A stretch of 64,000 nt of DNA from the IMG/VR virus record IMGVR_UViG_3300027971_000051, positions 1 to 64,000 of that record. One strand, given 5' to 3'. A program made the translations under genes and the position numbers. Position 1 is the stretch's first letter. Every line of letters begins with the position of its first letter. Origin of the DNA: a virus. Positions 22,881 through 30,387 of the stretch are shown here, piece by piece. The notes below the pieces were generated by a model. That model did not search any database. It worked only from the letters and a program-made list of their open reading frames with translations, and was not told the DNA's origin.

Positions 22881-23345
22881 TCATGTTCGAATATATGCTT
22901 CAGCGAATGCACGGTCTTCGTAATCCGCAACGTCTGTATCAATCTCATCTAACAGATTAACAGGTTTCTTTGCAGAAGATTTAGCCATCGCATTCATAAT
23001 TCCATCAAGGGAATCACCAGCAGGAACAGGCGTAGGAGTAACTTTCTTTGCTTTCGCAACAACAGGCTTAGCCGCTTTCACAACTGGAGCCTTAACAGCC
23101 TTCACTTTGGCAGGTTTTGCAACAGGTGCAGTACCAGCGCCAACGAGTTCATAACTCACAACTGTGCGGCCATCACGATTGGCACGAACAGCAAAGCCCG
23201 TGTTTTTCTTGATTTCCCACAGATAAGTAGAAAGGCGAGTCGCAACGATACCATCAATCGCACGAATGGTGCTAACAGGTACAGGTGCTTTTGCGTTTTG
23301 CAAAACTTCAAAAATCTTTGTGTATTGTTGAACAGATTTAGTCAT
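22881..23345 (-). CDS. DNA-binding-like protein with Ala/Lys/Pro tail
   Basis: 154 residues. Residues 1-70 look like a winged-helix module (YTKIFEVLQNAKAPVPVSTIRAIDG..LSTYLWEIKKNTGF). A histone-H1-like stretch rich in Ala, Lys, Pro and Val follows (about residues 75-110), and then an acidic C-terminus. It may bind phage or host DNA. Not assigned to a named family. Confidence 0.65.
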   Translation of the reverse strand: MTKSVQQYTKIFEVLQNAKAPVPVSTIRAIDGIVATRLSTYLWEIKKNTGFAVRANRDGRTVVSYELVGAGTAPVAKPAKVKAVKAPVVKAAKPVVAKAKKVTPTPVPAGDSLDGIMNAMAKSSAKKPVNLLDEIDTDVADYEDRAFAEAYIRT

Positions 23346-23406
23346 AATATATTTCCTTAAAAAGAGTTAACTAAGAGATACATGGTAACACACCATGTGG
23401 TGTTTG

Positions 23407-23820
23407 TCAAGCGGTAACAACAAAAGGTTTGTCCCACTTGCCAACATTGATATGAGCATAGTAAGCGGTGTCGAAATAATCCGTTTGTGCATCACTATTG
23501 TCATAATAATCACCAGAATACATTGCAGTAACGATTTTGGTCATTAGTTCTTTTGCCTTACCAGAATAGTGGTTCTGATAATGGTAAGGATTCACTTGGT
23601 CGTAACCAGTGTCATTGGGACGGAAGCCACGGGATACTTGGTAGAAGTCTGCCAAGCAAGTTTCGTTAGAGTTCGCAATAAAATCTACAGGCGCAGATTT
23701 AATTGTGCATGTGATAGAAAGATTATCGCAACGCAAGGAATACTTAACGCCAGTACCTTTGAGGGCGGCATCAAGGTTTGCTTTGATCTTTGCTTTGCGT
23801 TCTTGATTCATATAAGCCAT
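23407..23820 (-). CDS. Conserved phage/plasmid protein (AYMNQERK type)
   Basis: 137 residues from the ATG at 23820 (GGAG upstream; a TTG lies two codons earlier). MAYMNQERKAKI, YSLRCDNLSITCTIKSAPVDFIAN, YDQVNPYHYQNHY and the end NVGKWDKPFVV are the conserved blocks of a widespread small-protein family in phages and mobile elements. Function unknown. Confidence 0.75.
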   Translation of the reverse strand: MAYMNQERKAKIKANLDAALKGTGVKYSLRCDNLSITCTIKSAPVDFIANSNETCLADFYQVSRGFRPNDTGYDQVNPYHYQNHYSGKAKELMTKIVTAMYSGDYYDNSDAQTDYFDTAYYAHINVGKWDKPFVVTA

Positions 23821-23822
23821 GT

Positions 23823-23996
23823 TCAATTCACTCCATAAAAAATAGCGTCTTCATCATACGAATGGGATGCATACATCATCATATCGTGGTAAGCATTCAT
23901 TGTATCAAGGAAGTCCTGATAAGTCAAGTCAATTTCCTCTTGCTGTTGGGTTAAAGCAACATTCTGTAATTCAGCATTTATCAAGTCAAGATTCAT
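23823..23996 (-). CDS. 57-residue acidic protein
   Basis: Starts ATG at 23996 with AAGGA eight bases upstream and ends three bases inside the gap before the next gene. The sequence is Gln/Asp-rich then Met/Tyr-rich (LTQQQEEIDLTYQDF, NAYHDMMMYASHSYDEDA). It is the first gene after the promoter at 24029-24057. Function unknown. Confidence 0.7.
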   Translation of the reverse strand: MNLDLINAELQNVALTQQQEEIDLTYQDFLDTMNAYHDMMMYASHSYDEDAIFYGVN

Positions 23997-24028
23997 AATT
24001 AGTCCTTAATCTCACAACCAACACCCCT

Positions 24029-24057
24029 AGTATCGCATGAAATACCGCACCTGTCAA
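24029..24057 (-). promoter_or_regulatory. Strong sigma70-like early promoter
   Basis: Minus strand: TTGACA (24057-24052), 17-base spacer, GATACT (24034-24029), ahead of the 57-residue gene at 23996. Confidence 0.75.
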
Positions 24058-24071
24058 GGGCTTTTCTGGCA

Positions 24072-24126
24072 AATGTCGCAAAAAAACAACAAAATTAGGG
24101 CGGTTTTGGGTGGTTTTCCGCTATAG
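24072..24126 (-). terminator. Terminator-like G/C-rich hairpin region
   Basis: After the gene ending at 24134 the minus strand reads GCGG, AAAACCACCCAAAA, CCGC, then a T-rich stretch including TTTTTTT. The stem is short. Part of this segment is repeated in inverted orientation at 28666-28695. Confidence 0.4.
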
Positions 24127-24133
24127 TTTGATG

Positions 24134-24451
24134 CTAGAGTACGTCCAAGCCGTCAGAGCCGCCCAAACGGCGGTCTAGGGCGTCAATATCATCGCCTAAA
24201 CGGCGGTGAAAAGAGTCCTCCCCATCATCCCCCGAAACCAGCCAGTCGATCCTCTGCACATAAATTTGTGCCAATAAAAGTGTCATATGAGCCAGTTTAA
24301 ATTTTGCAATAGTTTCTGGCGAATAACCATAACCTTTTATGTCTCCGTATTCGTTCACTTCCTCGGAATCATTGTCTAGGATAAGTTGTTCAATTTCATC
24401 TGCAATATATCCAAGTTCATATTGTTTGTATTGAAAATGTCCGCCACTCAT
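24134..24451 (-). CDS. Conserved phage protein (MSGGHFQYKQ type)
   Basis: 105 residues from the ATG at 24451 with AGGAAGA upstream. The start MSGGHFQYKQYELGYIADEIEQLI is characteristic of a family found in many unrelated phages. The C-terminus contains two RRLG repeats (HRRLGDDIDALDRRLGGSDG). Function unknown. Last gene of an early operon. Confidence 0.75.
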   Translation of the reverse strand: MSGGHFQYKQYELGYIADEIEQLILDNDSEEVNEYGDIKGYGYSPETIAKFKLAHMTLLLAQIYVQRIDWLVSGDDGEDSFHRRLGDDIDALDRRLGGSDGLDVL

Positions 24452-24453
24452 AA

Positions 24454-24579
24454 TTATCTTCCTGTAATAAATCCCACAACAAAACCAAACGTTCGAATAC
24501 ACCAAACCTTGAAACGGAATCTTTTGTTTATACCATTCCGTTTGGATTCATCGTATCGATTACGCAATATTGGATTCAC
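24454..24579 (-). CDS. 41-residue basic protein, GTG start
   Basis: GTG at 24579 with GGAGG six bases upstream, overlapping the preceding stop (GTGTGA). The product is basic then hydrophobic (NPILRNRYDESKRNGINKRF, ending FVVGFITGR). It ends two bases before the next gene. Strong ribosome-binding site but no homology recognised. Confidence 0.5.
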   Translation of the reverse strand: MNPILRNRYDESKRNGINKRFRFKVWCIRTFGFVVGFITGR

Positions 24580-24776
24580 ACGGTTCCTCCGTAGTACGGA
24601 ATCAACAGTTCTAAAGCGGCAATAAGTTTGATGTTGTTTGTAACATCTTCTGGATGCAAATATTTACCTTCTTTGAAATCTTCAAGTTCTTTTCGCAAAT
24701 ATTTTAATTGATCCTTCAATACCAACAGAGTGATTCTGTCAGCAGTATCAAAATCAATCATAAGTCCGTTACTCAT
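24576..24776 (-). CDS. Small conserved phage protein
   Basis: 66 residues. MIDFDTADRITLLVLKDQLKYLRKEL then a charged helix and LIAALELLIPYYGG. This resembles small phage proteins with the DTADRITL motif. Overlaps the upstream gene by eight bases. Confidence 0.7.
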   Translation of the reverse strand: MSNGLMIDFDTADRITLLVLKDQLKYLRKELEDFKEGKYLHPEDVTNNIKLIAALELLIPYYGGTV

Positions 24777-25101
24777 AATTCAACTCCATAAAATTTGTTT
24801 CTTCAGGAAGAATTTCCATCACTAAAGTATCTTTACTTTTCTCAATCATATTCGTCAATACGCCATGTCCGTATCCGCTTGTACCATACAAACGTTTGTT
24901 GCATTGATATACTGAACCAGACAAACCTTCAAAATAATATGAATGTTTGTCTTCAGTAATTTTAGTCACTCCAGAATTTAATTTCCAAGAGTCACTACCA
25001 AGATAACCACCATACCAACATGCAAAAATCCTGTAATGGAATTCATTGACATTGTTAGTCAGTTTGACCATTAGCCATTTGTCTGGTGTGTAATCGCTCA
25101 T
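24769..25101 (-). CDS. Conserved phage protein (YTPDKW type)
   Basis: 110 residues, beta-rich: YTPDKWLMVKL, FACWYGGYLGSDSWKLNSG, YGTSGYGHGVL. The pattern is common in aquatic phages. No enzyme motif. Coupled to neighbours by short overlaps. Confidence 0.7.
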   Translation of the reverse strand: MSDYTPDKWLMVKLTNNVNEFHYRIFACWYGGYLGSDSWKLNSGVTKITEDKHSYYFEGLSGSVYQCNKRLYGTSGYGHGVLTNMIEKSKDTLVMEILPEETNFMELNYE

Positions 25102-25283
25102 TCTTCAACTCCGAAATGTGCCATAATCTGATTACGAACCTCATACTCGCCACCCTCATACAGATGACCAATGTCAGCGCATTCCCGCACAATCAACTCG
25201 GCGAACTTTTCGCACCATTTATCAAACGGCATGGATAAAGGAACACCTGTTTGTTCCATCAGTTTTTTAATTCGTTCGTTCAT
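25098..25283 (-). CDS. Small phage protein (MNERIKKL...FGVEE type)
   Basis: 61 residues. The N-terminus MNERIKKLMEQTG, the middle WCEKFAELIVRECADI and the end FGVEE define a family repeated widely in phages of Gram-negative bacteria. A shrunken relative lies at 25452-25493. Function unknown. Confidence 0.75.
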   Translation of the reverse strand: MNERIKKLMEQTGVPLSMPFDKWCEKFAELIVRECADIGHLYEGGEYEVRNQIMAHFGVEE

Positions 25284-25455
25284 CTTTTGTTTTCTTAATG
25301 AATAGTTGCGTACCAGCAGGAAGATTCTTAAACATCATAGGCACAGTTCGTTCGTCAGATTGATCGGTATGGACTGTATGCCCGTTCCATAATTGTCTAA
25401 CTTCGGGAAACTTTTCTGTTCCTATCACTCCTGCTATTTCAAATTCTTCGTTCAT
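25267..25455 (-). CDS. Small conserved phage protein
   Basis: 62 residues: MNEEFEIAGVIGTEKFPEVRQLWNG, then PMMFKNLPAGTQLFIKK. Its ATG overlaps the stop of the 13-codon remnant as ATGA. Function unknown. Confidence 0.65.
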   Translation of the reverse strand: MNEEFEIAGVIGTEKFPEVRQLWNGHTVHTDQSDERTVPMMFKNLPAGTQLFIKKTKDERTN

Positions 25456-25493
25456 TCTTCAACTCCAGCAAGTTCTTTAATTAGTTCGTTCAT
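25452..25493 (-). pseudogene. 13-codon deletion remnant of the MNERIK...GVEE family
   Basis: ATG AAC GAA CTA ... encodes MNELIKELAGVEE. It joins the family's start (MNE-IK-L) to its end (GVEE), with the middle missing. It still has ATGA overlaps with both flanking genes. This looks like an in-frame internal deletion that kept translational coupling intact. Confidence 0.55.
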
Positions 25494-25723
25494 GCGAATT
25501 CCTCAATGTCAAATTTAGTCATAACAATTTGACCCTTCACTTTCTTTGGATAGAATTCTGGTGCTGTCATTGTCTCTGCAACAAGAATTTTACCAAGTGC
25601 GATCCATTCAACAAGTGGCATTGAAATGTCAGTATATGCTTCAAGATATTCTTGGCATTCAGCAAACGTTTCAAATTGTTTTGCGTCTAGTGTATTAGTC
25701 AGTTTTGGTTTTGCGAGTAACAT
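25490..25723 (-). CDS. Small phage protein, unknown
   Basis: 77 residues: LTNTLDAKQFETFAECQEYLEAYTDISMPLVEWIALGKILVAE, then a basic segment. No family recognised. Coupled downstream by ATGA. Confidence 0.65.
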   Translation of the reverse strand: MLLAKPKLTNTLDAKQFETFAECQEYLEAYTDISMPLVEWIALGKILVAETMTAPEFYPKKVKGQIVMTKFDIEEFA

Positions 25724-25726
25724 AAT

Positions 25727-25948
25727 TTATTCCTTATAAACAAGTGAGGAGGTACCATCGTAACGTGAAATGTCTTCGTTCCATGAAGGTGGTTGTCCGC
25801 ATTCAAAATGCGCTACATCACGACCTTCAATGTCTTCTTCAACATCCAGAATATCAACTTCATCGGTGTAGTGCCAATCATGGCACCATTCACAATAGAC
25901 TTTGAATCTATCTTGTGCCATTTGGCGTTTGCTTTTAAAGCCTGTCAT
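25727..25948 (-). CDS. Small Cys-containing protein
   Basis: 73 residues. YCEWCHDWHYTDEVD with a later HFECGQPP gives four possible metal ligands. The rest is acidic. A small zinc-binding protein is possible, but the spacing is not a standard ribbon. Confidence 0.65.
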   Translation of the reverse strand: MTGFKSKRQMAQDRFKVYCEWCHDWHYTDEVDILDVEEDIEGRDVAHFECGQPPSWNEDISRYDGTSSLVYKE

Positions 25949-26130
25949 TGCTCTACCACTCCAAATAGTTCTTGAATGTTTTCAATACATGCACGTATAT
26001 CTTCACCAATATTTAAACACGCCGTATTGTATCCTTTATCCCAATCATCTTTAGGTTTAGTTCTTTGATCGGCAACTTTATCTTCCAATTCGTATAAAAA
26101 TTCCAATGCTTTAGAATAGTTTTTTTTCAT
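25945..26130 (-). CDS. Small helical protein
   Basis: 61 residues from the ATG at 26130 (GGAG upstream). MKKNYSKALEFLYELEDKVAD, then DDWDKGYNTACLNIGEDIRACIENI. Overlaps the next gene by four bases. Function unknown. Confidence 0.65.
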   Translation of the reverse strand: MKKNYSKALEFLYELEDKVADQRTKPKDDWDKGYNTACLNIGEDIRACIENIQELFGVVEQ

Positions 26131-26135
26131 AATAT

Positions 26136-26570
26136 TCACTCCGCAGAAACTGGGTCTAAACAAAATTGTGCAAACTCTTCCCACGTACCTTCGAACAATG
26201 GTTCTTGGTCATATGGACTTTCGCCATATGGAAAATCGTGATACACAATTACTTTGTTTTCGTATACGTGATATTCATAATCTTGGCTGTAGTCACGGCC
26301 AGTCATTGGTGCGTAGATATAAATTCCACCAACACCATGTTTTAATTGAACAACCAATTGTGCGGCAAGGCAACCCATGCCATTTGCTTGTGCAGAATTT
26401 TTATCGCTATACCCATTGACTAGGGTTTTAGAATTTAAAAACTGAGCCAGTTCGTGGCCATGCCCTGAGGGATAGCCATCGAATTGCCGATAGATGCACA
26501 TGATTGGTTCATTAGTTCCGTCATCGGAATTGGAACCATCGTACACAAAAGTTAAAGACCGAGTACCCAT
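26136..26570 (-). CDS. Conserved phage protein (MGTRSLTFVYD type)
   Basis: 144 residues. MGTRSLTFVYDGSN, MCIYRQFDGYPSGHGHELAQFL and NGMGCLAAQLVVQLK are hallmark blocks of a common phage protein family of unknown function. Overlaps the upstream gene by one base. Confidence 0.8.
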   Translation of the reverse strand: MGTRSLTFVYDGSNSDDGTNEPIMCIYRQFDGYPSGHGHELAQFLNSKTLVNGYSDKNSAQANGMGCLAAQLVVQLKHGVGGIYIYAPMTGRDYSQDYEYHVYENKVIVYHDFPYGESPYDQEPLFEGTWEEFAQFCLDPVSAE

Positions 26571-26758
26571 TACATATTCTCCTTAGCCATATCATAGCCA
26601 TTCATAAAATCAGCATCGGAAAACAACAAGTCATTCCAACGCTTCTCAACAATTTTCTCAACCCATTCAACTGGACAACCAACTTGCTCTGCAATTTCTT
26701 CGCAAAGCATAACTGTAGTGTCTAGTATCTCATTAATTTCAATTTCAATATCGCTCAT
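26570..26758 (-). CDS. Small acidic protein
   Basis: 62 residues, helical: MSDIEIEINEILDTTVMLCEEIAEQVGCPVEWVEKIVEKRW. The middle resembles a short helix-turn-helix, but evidence is weak. Coupled to the upstream membrane protein by TAATG. Confidence 0.65.
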   Translation of the reverse strand: MSDIEIEINEILDTTVMLCEEIAEQVGCPVEWVEKIVEKRWNDLLFSDADFMNGYDMAKENM

Positions 26759-26922
26759 TATGCATCCTCACGCATTACACTAACACCAATCAACATGCCG
26801 ATTAGACCGCCAATCGCAACCATCATTAGGGTCAACAAGTCGGCATCGGGATTCACTTCAATACCACCAACGGCACCAAAGACAATTAGAAAACTAACAA
26901 GCATTATAACAGAACCACGCAT
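26758..26922 (-). CDS. 54-residue two-helix membrane protein
   Basis: MRGSVIMLVSFLIVFGAVGG, a short polar turn, then LLTLMMVAIGGLIGMLIGVSVM. ATG at 26922 with AGGAG upstream. It overlaps both neighbours by 1-3 bases. Function unknown. Confidence 0.7.
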   Translation of the reverse strand: MRGSVIMLVSFLIVFGAVGGIEVNPDADLLTLMMVAIGGLIGMLIGVSVMREDA

Positions 26923-27098
26923 TAATTCCAACTCCTAACATTAAGTACTTCAATTTCAACAAATTCATCTTCAATATCATCGGGTATTTGCTTTTCAACG
27001 GTATTAGCAAAATACACAGCGGCATCATTATTATCAAATGCCTTCAAATTGACCCAACCATTCTCAGGACCGAAACTCTTAACGATATAAACTTCCAT
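26922..27098 (-). CDS. 58-residue acidic protein
   Basis: MEVYIVKSFGPENGWVNLKAF, then DDAAVYFANTVEK-type content and an acidic C-terminus. ATG at 27098. First gene after the promoter at 27128-27155. It has the look of a small beta-alpha fold; not assigned. Confidence 0.7.
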   Translation of the reverse strand: MEVYIVKSFGPENGWVNLKAFDNNDAAVYFANTVEKQIPDDIEDEFVEIEVLNVRSWN

Positions 27099-27127
27099 TT
27101 TAATCTCTTTTCAACTGAACAAATTCT

Positions 27128-27155
27128 AGTATAGCACAATGGGAAACAATGTCAA
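27128..27155 (-). promoter_or_regulatory. Early promoter, conserved-UP family
   Basis: Minus strand: AAAATAGTTG then TTGACA (27155-27150), 16-base spacer, TATACT (27133-27128). A GTTG-N8-CAAC element lies upstream. The same block recurs at several other sites. Confidence 0.8.
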
Positions 27156-27164
27156 CAACTATTT

Positions 27165-27413
27165 TCAAGACTGTTGTTTTCTTGCAACACCAGAAATTTG
27201 CCACAATTTCTCTTCACCTTCATAATCGTATGCGTGGACAAAAAGTTTTTGTCCGTATGCTTCGATAGTACCCCAATTATCATAAACATTATTCGGGTCT
27301 GGTTCTACAGTAACGTTCCGCATAATTTCACAATAACCTTTTTGTCCCGTAAACAATTTGCTTTTAAAATATTTGTAATTATCGGGATAAGTGATAAAGA
27401 TTTTAGATTTCAT
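27165..27413 (-). CDS. Small conserved protein, beta-rich
   Basis: 82 residues: MKSKIFITYPDNYKYFKSKLF, ARKQQS at the C-terminus. The last codons lie inside the conserved element upstream of the next promoter. Function unknown. Confidence 0.65.
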   Translation of the reverse strand: MKSKIFITYPDNYKYFKSKLFTGQKGYCEIMRNVTVEPDPNNVYDNWGTIEAYGQKLFVHAYDYEGEEKLWQISGVARKQQS

Positions 27414-27414
27414 T

Positions 27415-28164
27415 TTAAGCGGCCATTAACATAAGAGTAGGATATTTCACAAAACCAGTGGTGTCTTTCTTAGCCTTGCCTTTAGCATACAGACCAACCA
27501 CAACACCTTTAGGGTCAAGGAAACGCAGGTCGGATTCGTCACCATTGAAAACTGGCAAGCCCATATAAGTCTCAGGCATTGGCAAAGTTTTCTTGATACC
27601 AAACACGGTAGCAACATTATAACCTTGTTGAATTGCTTTTGCAACATCGGCATCATTGCCGTCAGCGGCAGAGAATGTCAGGTGGTAGTTAGCGATATCA
27701 ACAATTTTACGACCAAGAATCTTGGTGTAGTCATAGAATTGGACTTCAGGAAAAGCGGCAAAAATATTACGGAAGAATTTTCCGTTACGTACAACCTCAT
27801 ACTTTTCAAACGCAAGGTCGGAAGTACCATTCAGACGGAAAACAGGAATCAGGTTCATCCGTTTGCTTTGTTTGATAGCCAATTCAATATCAGCAACAAG
27901 CAAAGTCATAAAATAGTTACGGGTTTCGAAAAACATTTTGGTTTTGCGAATACGTGCCTGTTGAATAACGTTAGTGGTTTCGCCACGCTTAAACATACCA
28001 CCACGACCAGCGGTGTTCAAACAAGCGGCAGTACAACCGGCAGTACGCTTGGCACAGGTTTCATAACCGCTCAAGTTGGCAGGCGCAAGGTGCAGAATGT
28101 AGGTATTGTAACCTTGTGACATTCCTTTAAGTACTTTGGGATTTCCGGTAGATAGTAATTTCAT
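27415..28164 (-). CDS. GP88-like phage protein
   Basis: 249 residues. KLLSTGNPKVLKGMSQGYNTYILHLAPANLSGYETC, the Cys cluster CAKRTAGCTAACLNTAGRGG, and later VFRLNGTSDLAFE match the mycobacteriophage gp88-like family, common in phages across hosts. The three or four close cysteines suggest metal binding. Function unknown. First gene after the 28200-28227 promoter. Confidence 0.8.
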   Translation of the reverse strand: MKLLSTGNPKVLKGMSQGYNTYILHLAPANLSGYETCAKRTAGCTAACLNTAGRGGMFKRGETTNVIQQARIRKTKMFFETRNYFMTLLVADIELAIKQSKRMNLIPVFRLNGTSDLAFEKYEVVRNGKFFRNIFAAFPEVQFYDYTKILGRKIVDIANYHLTFSAADGNDADVAKAIQQGYNVATVFGIKKTLPMPETYMGLPVFNGDESDLRFLDPKGVVVGLYAKGKAKKDTTGFVKYPTLMLMAA

Positions 28165-28199
28165 AAATTTTTCAGTTCTTTTCTCAATCTCTAGACTCT

Positions 28200-28227
28200 A
28201 GTGTAACAGGATCGGTAAACATGTCAA
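28200..28227 (-). promoter_or_regulatory. Early promoter, conserved-UP family
   Basis: Minus strand: AAAATAGTTGT then TTGACA (28227-28222), 16-base spacer, TACACT (28205-28200), ahead of the GP88-like gene. Confidence 0.78.
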
Positions 28228-28261
28228 CAACTATTTTCAATGCTGTTGTTTTTCTGCAACA

Positions 28262-28519
28262 CTATGCAAATTCGTAAAATTTAACGGAAGGGTCAAGTTT
28301 TTGCAGTTCTTTAGCCGCCATTGTCAATTCCTTGTAGCGTTTCTGGACCAAACTACGGGGCAGTTCACCATCACAAGTCAAATTTTCAGGACTCAAATCT
28401 GAATCGATTGAATCGGCAATCTTCTGACGGTCAGTAGCACTATCTAATGTAAGTGCTTTGGCACCAAAGATTGTGGCGTATGCGTTCTTGCGTACCAGAT
28501 ATGTGTTTAATGCTGACAT
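28262..28519 (-). CDS. Small protein, unknown
   Basis: 85 residues: MSALNTYLVRKNAYATIFG, then an acidic segment and RSLVQKRYKELTMAAKEL. Single-gene unit between two early promoters. Function unknown. Confidence 0.65.
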   Translation of the reverse strand: MSALNTYLVRKNAYATIFGAKALTLDSATDRQKIADSIDSDLSPENLTCDGELPRSLVQKRYKELTMAAKELQKLDPSVKFYEFA

Positions 28520-28549
28520 TTTGTTTCCTTTTCTTAATTTCTAGACTCT

Positions 28550-28577
28550 AGTATACTACAGTAGGAACATAAGTCAA
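28550..28577 (-). promoter_or_regulatory. Early promoter, conserved-UP family
   Basis: Minus strand: AAAATAGTTG then TTGACT (28577-28572), 16-base spacer, TATACT (28555-28550). Confidence 0.8.
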
Positions 28578-28612
28578 CAACTATTTTCAGAAATGTTGCA
28601 GAAAAACAACGC

Positions 28613-28635
28613 AAAAAACCGCCTTTTGGGCGGTT
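28613..28635 (-). terminator. Rho-independent terminator
   Basis: Minus strand AACCGCC, loop CAAAA, GGCGGTT, then TTTTTT. It ends the operon whose last gene stops at 28695 and directly precedes the next early promoter. Confidence 0.9.
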
Positions 28636-28694
28636 CTTCTAGTCTCGGAGGGGTATGAGTACAGTCTATAGCGGAAAGCCGCCCAAAACCCCGC

Positions 28695-29147
28695 CTACGG
28701 TGCTGTATTCTTCCAATTTTTGAGTGCTTTTTCCAATTCCATGAACGCTTCCTCTTCGTAAGAATTACTGTTGTTTTGTACAGTACTACCTTGGTGTTCA
28801 AATGCATATGGGGTTGTTGTGAAAGTGTTTGATGGCGAAACGCCATTCATATTATCAAATGGCCATTTGCTTTCGTATTCTTCCTGAAGGCTGTCGAATC
28901 CAAATTCTTCCTCGCCGCCTTCGGTTGTGTCTTCATTCTTAACTGCATCCCATACAATTTGAAATTTTTCATACAATGTAGAATCGATATCGTCAATCAT
29001 ACCTTCTAGTGTATATATCGCAGATTGCAATACTTTAATGTCCACATAGTTTTCTGTGCCTGCGACAAGAAGTTTAAAGAGATTTTTAAATTCTCCAACT
29101 CGGATGATTTGAGTTTCTAAATCAGTTAATTCGCCCCAATGTTTCAT
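28695..29147 (-). CDS. Acidic phage protein, unknown
   Basis: 150 residues. Helical N-terminus (LTDLETQIIRVGEFKNLFKLL), strongly acidic centre and a Ser/Thr/Asn-rich stretch before a C-terminal helix. No family recognised. Last gene before a clear terminator. Confidence 0.65.
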   Translation of the reverse strand: MKHWGELTDLETQIIRVGEFKNLFKLLVAGTENYVDIKVLQSAIYTLEGMIDDIDSTLYEKFQIVWDAVKNEDTTEGGEEEFGFDSLQEEYESKWPFDNMNGVSPSNTFTTTPYAFEHQGSTVQNNSNSYEEEAFMELEKALKNWKNTAP

Positions 29148-29320
29148 ATTGACTCCATTTTCAATTGTTGATTGTGTTGCCGTGGTTGTTGTTCACGAAC
29201 GGACTCTTTGATAGTATTTTGAAATTTAATAACACTACTATCTATAAGCATTGCAATACCGGAAGTTCCTGCTGTTGCTAGAAAGATACCAACAGCACAT
29301 CCACATAGAAATTTCATCAT
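29144..29320 (-). CDS. Small membrane protein
   Basis: 58 residues from the ATG at 29320, which overlaps the up-gene stop as ATGA. MMKFLCGCAVGIFLATAGTSGI is a membrane or signal segment; the tail is Gln-rich. An ATG four codons earlier is less likely. Function unknown. Confidence 0.6.
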   Translation of the reverse strand: MMKFLCGCAVGIFLATAGTSGIAMLIDSSVIKFQNTIKESVREQQPRQHNQQLKMESI

Positions 29321-29643
29321 GCTATGTTCCATTCTATATCATCACGAATCTCTACAGATTCGCTACCATCATATTCGTGAATGCGAAAAGCAGTACCAAC
29401 AGGCAACCATTCGATTGTCAAATCGTCAGCACCGCCACAGTATGTATTTGGATGTTTAGCAGTAACATATGCTTCAATCGCTTCTACTGAATCTCCACGT
29501 TCAACCATAGTGACTAGTGTTGGATCATACAACATAAAGTCACGATAATCTTCTCCACCGCAATATGCCCATGAAGACCAACCAGCACCAAATCCTGGAG
29601 ATACTAGTACTGCAACTTTTCCATCACGAATAACTTTGTTCAT
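29317..29643 (-). CDS. Conserved phage protein
   Basis: 108 residues. VAVLVSPGFGAGWSSWAY and the ending FRIHEYDGSESVEI are blocks of a small beta-rich family found in phages. Overlaps the lipoprotein gene by one base. Function unknown. Confidence 0.72.
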   Translation of the reverse strand: MNKVIRDGKVAVLVSPGFGAGWSSWAYCGGEDYRDFMLYDPTLVTMVERGDSVEAIEAYVTAKHPNTYCGGADDLTIEWLPVGTAFRIHEYDGSESVEIRDDIEWNIA

Positions 29644-30254
29644 TAGTCCACCTTCATCGCATTCAATTCACTAATTTTTTGTGCTTCGATTTTATCTGTT
29701 TGTTTGTCTAACTCACGGAAAGATTTAGATGCACGTAACTGAGCATAGAGTGCGGCATTACGTTGTACTTCAGCAAGCATAATTTTGTTTGATTCATCAG
29801 CAGAGAAACGTAGTCGAACAAACGAACGGAAACCAGAACCTTCTTTCACTACCATAAAGTTTTGACGTTGCACACCAACTAGATTTACTTTAGCAACAAT
29901 CAATCGTGTAGTACGTTCGATATCAGCATTAGCAACACCTTTACCTAGCACACCAGATTCAACTGCAAAGTCTTTCATCATAGCACTAGTGTATGACGAA
30001 TAGTTTGATGCAAGTTCACGTTTAGCGGACAACATTGCCTTGTCTACTGCAAATTGAAAATCGTTTGAGTATTCAGTACCAACACCATAGATAGCAGAAT
30101 CGTCTTTCTTGGGTGCATCAGCATACCACTTAGGGTAGTCAACTTCGTTACTAAACATTTTCGTTTCACTCACACTTGGACCATCTTTGATAGTGCTACA
30201 TGCGCTTAATGAAATTACAAATGGCAATACGATATAACAGATTAATTTTTCCAT
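29643..30254 (-). CDS. LPP20-like lipoprotein
   Basis: 203 residues. Signal peptide with lipobox LSAC (residues about 16-19). The mature part has WYADAPKKDDSAIYGVGTEYS, a repeat-rich helix and VRLRFSADESNK, the layout of LPP20-family outer-membrane lipoproteins. A phage lipoprotein could alter the envelope or exclude competitors. It lies three bases downstream of the entericidin-like gene. Confidence 0.72.
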   Translation of the reverse strand: MEKLICYIVLPFVISLSACSTIKDGPSVSETKMFSNEVDYPKWYADAPKKDDSAIYGVGTEYSNDFQFAVDKAMLSAKRELASNYSSYTSAMMKDFAVESGVLGKGVANADIERTTRLIVAKVNLVGVQRQNFMVVKEGSGFRSFVRLRFSADESNKIMLAEVQRNAALYAQLRASKSFRELDKQTDKIEAQKISELNAMKVD

Positions 30255-30257
30255 GAT

Positions 30258-30386
30258 TTATTTTCCTACATTCTTAATGTATTGACCTGCTTGATTCAAG
30301 TCTTGTCCAGCACCTTGCAGAGTGCCACCCACAGTACCACAGCCAGTTAAGACTACCAGTACACCCATAATAAAAAACAACTTCAT
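30258..30386 (-). CDS. Entericidin-like small lipoprotein
   Basis: 42 residues: MKLFFIMGVLVVLTGCGTVG, then GTLQGAGQDLNQAGQYIKN. The lipobox LTGC and the G-x-G-x-D amphipathic C-terminus match entericidin A/B. In bacteria EcnB is linked to lysis and EcnA is its antidote. It lies between two other secreted-protein genes. Confidence 0.7.
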   Translation of the reverse strand: MKLFFIMGVLVVLTGCGTVGGTLQGAGQDLNQAGQYIKNVGK

Positions 30387-30387
30387 T

